Shown here: positions 40,048-40,606 of the stretch, one piece after another
Layout of the letters: each line of letters opens with the position of its first letter
Numbering within the stretch: the first letter of the stretch is position 1
NCBI GenBank assembly: GCA_020634935.1
Contig: JACKAT010000053.1
Span: 1 to 40,606 of the forward strand
Source of the DNA: Anaerolineales bacterium
Lineage (GTDB): Bacteria > Chloroflexota > Anaerolineae > 4572-78 > J111
DNA: 40,606 nt
Reading direction: 5' to 3'
Position numbers and translations under genes: made by a program
Notes under the pieces: generated by a model
What the model saw: the letters and a program-made list of their open reading frames with translations, nothing else
What the model was told of the DNA's origin: nothing
The model's database searches: none

Positions 40048-40281
40048 TCACTCTCTATCTACAAATTTTTCTAAACCAACCAGCAGCGCCCACAGCAGCA
40101 TGATAAAAGCGCCGCCGCTTATCAAACATATTCCGCCCACAAGGGCCGCTTGAAGCCCCCAAATCAGGCCGATTAAACCACCACCGACCACAATAAGCAA
40201 AATTAACACCAGCCACAGTTCGATCTGCTCGCTGCGACGGCGTATCTTGCGGGTATCGGTGGGTTGGTCTGGTTTGCTCAT
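40048..40281 (-). CDS. Small membrane protein heading the ABC operon
   Basis: 77 residues with a charged start (about 1-20) and two hydrophobic segments (22-45 and 47-70). Not recognised. It directly precedes the ABC ATPase in the same direction and shares its promoter region with the divergent response regulator, so it may be a sensor or accessory subunit of the exporter. That role is inferred from position only. Confidence 0.6.
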   Translation of the reverse strand: MSKPDQPTDTRKIRRRSEQIELWLVLILLIVVGGGLIGLIWGLQAALVGGICLISGGAFIMLLWALLVGLEKFVDRE

Positions 40282-40389
40282 GGTCTTCTTAGTTTACTGC
40301 TAAAATGTGCAGAACTTAAGTAGATGAATGTGTCAGTAGGCATTGTCTGTCACTATATGCCGCTCAACTAAGAATTTTCCAAGAAAAAG

Positions 40390-40470
40390 CTGAGAGAAGG
40401 CTGAGAATCGGCGGCTCTTAGCTTTTTCTCAGCTTTTACTTAGCTTTTGCTCAGTCATCGAGAGCATAAT
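40390..40470 (+). promoter_or_regulatory. Response-regulator operator: four CTYAG repeats 11 bp apart plus -10
   Basis: CTTAG (40417), CTCAG (40428), CTTAG (40439) and CTCAG (40450) are spaced exactly 11 bp with CTTTT between them; CTGAGA at 40390 and 40401 is the same motif inverted, also 11 bp apart. CATAAT (40465-40470) follows ten bases after the last repeat, the same layout as the Pho promoters. It sits between the divergent ABC operon and a regulator gene, which could both be controlled from it. Confidence 0.6.
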
Positions 40471-40567
40471 ACAATGAAGAATGTAGAATGGAGAATGAAG
40501 AAAAAAGGGGAAGGGTGAACTGAGAAATTTTTTCTACTTTACGCTTTCTCCGGTGTTGAGGCGGGTG

Positions 40568-40606
40568 ATGGCTACGATTTTGGTTGCCGATGATGATCAA
40601 AAACTA
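40568..40606 (+). CDS. Response regulator, 5' end only (cut by the window edge)
   Basis: The first 13 codons, MATILVADDDQKL, are the beta-1 strand and acidic pocket of a receiver domain. GAGGCGGG lies upstream of the ATG. The upstream 11-bp repeats suggest a winged-helix (OmpR/PhoB-type) regulator that controls itself and the divergent ABC exporter. The rest of the gene lies outside the window. Confidence 0.7.
   Translation, partial: MATILVADDDQKL

Overview
The window looks like a chromosomal segment of a Chloroflexota bacterium (Anaerolineae/Caldilineae-type). This is inferred from gene content: Chloroflexota-like histidine kinases, substrate-binding proteins fused to vWA domains, a plant/Chloroflexus-like digalactosyldiacylglycerol synthase, Pro/Thr-rich linkers and many small palindromic repeats. 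No rRNA, tRNA, CRISPR array, phage or intact transposase gene was seen.

Layout. (1) 1-5700: end of an unknown gene, a multi-domain histidine kinase whose phospho-accepting His is replaced by Gln, a PhoB-type regulator, a convergent phoU, and a second PhoB-type regulator. (2) 5700-18621: two small genes behind a Pho-box promoter, then a co-directional phosphate locus: a giant pstS with three identical binding domains, pstC, a pstA carrying a rearranged PstS domain, pstB, a thioredoxin-type arsenate reductase, a second phoU, and two related binding proteins, the second with a vWA domain. (3) 18618-21390: a small convergent gene, a 740-base gene-free stretch with a Pho box and a candidate small RNA, an HNH nuclease, and a PhoR-like kinase with an intact His. 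(4) 21479-23779, minus strand: glycerophosphodiester phosphodiesterase, a NagD-type phosphatase and two small membrane proteins. (5) 24131-25786: plsY and a deoxynucleoside kinase. (6) 26144-32703, minus strand: FkbM methyltransferase, cyclopropane synthase-like methyltransferase, DGDG-synthase-like glycosyltransferase, another methyltransferase, a cNMP-binding/CPBP membrane protein and a helical protein. (7) 32750-36208: a 21-bp tandem array, a small gene, and a HerA/FtsK-like ATPase. (8) 36448-40606: a MacAB-like ABC export operon divergent from the first 13 codons of a response regulator.

The theme is phosphate. Arrays of TTAA-like hexamers spaced exactly 11 bp, the geometry of PhoB/PhoP boxes, occur before pstS (two arrays), the second phoB, the two small genes, and a possible small RNA; a sixth, less regular one lies before the minus-strand phoU. 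The neighbouring lipid genes (GDPD, phosphatase, PlsY, DGDG synthase) would fit phospholipid recycling and replacement by glycolipids, though no Pho boxes were found in front of them.

The most unusual item is the transporter itself. The lipoprotein has three 305-residue PstS units identical at DNA level, and PstA carries a fourth PstS-like domain in its first external loop with the two halves in swapped (circularly permuted) order. At least six families of palindromic or tandem repeats are scattered through the window.
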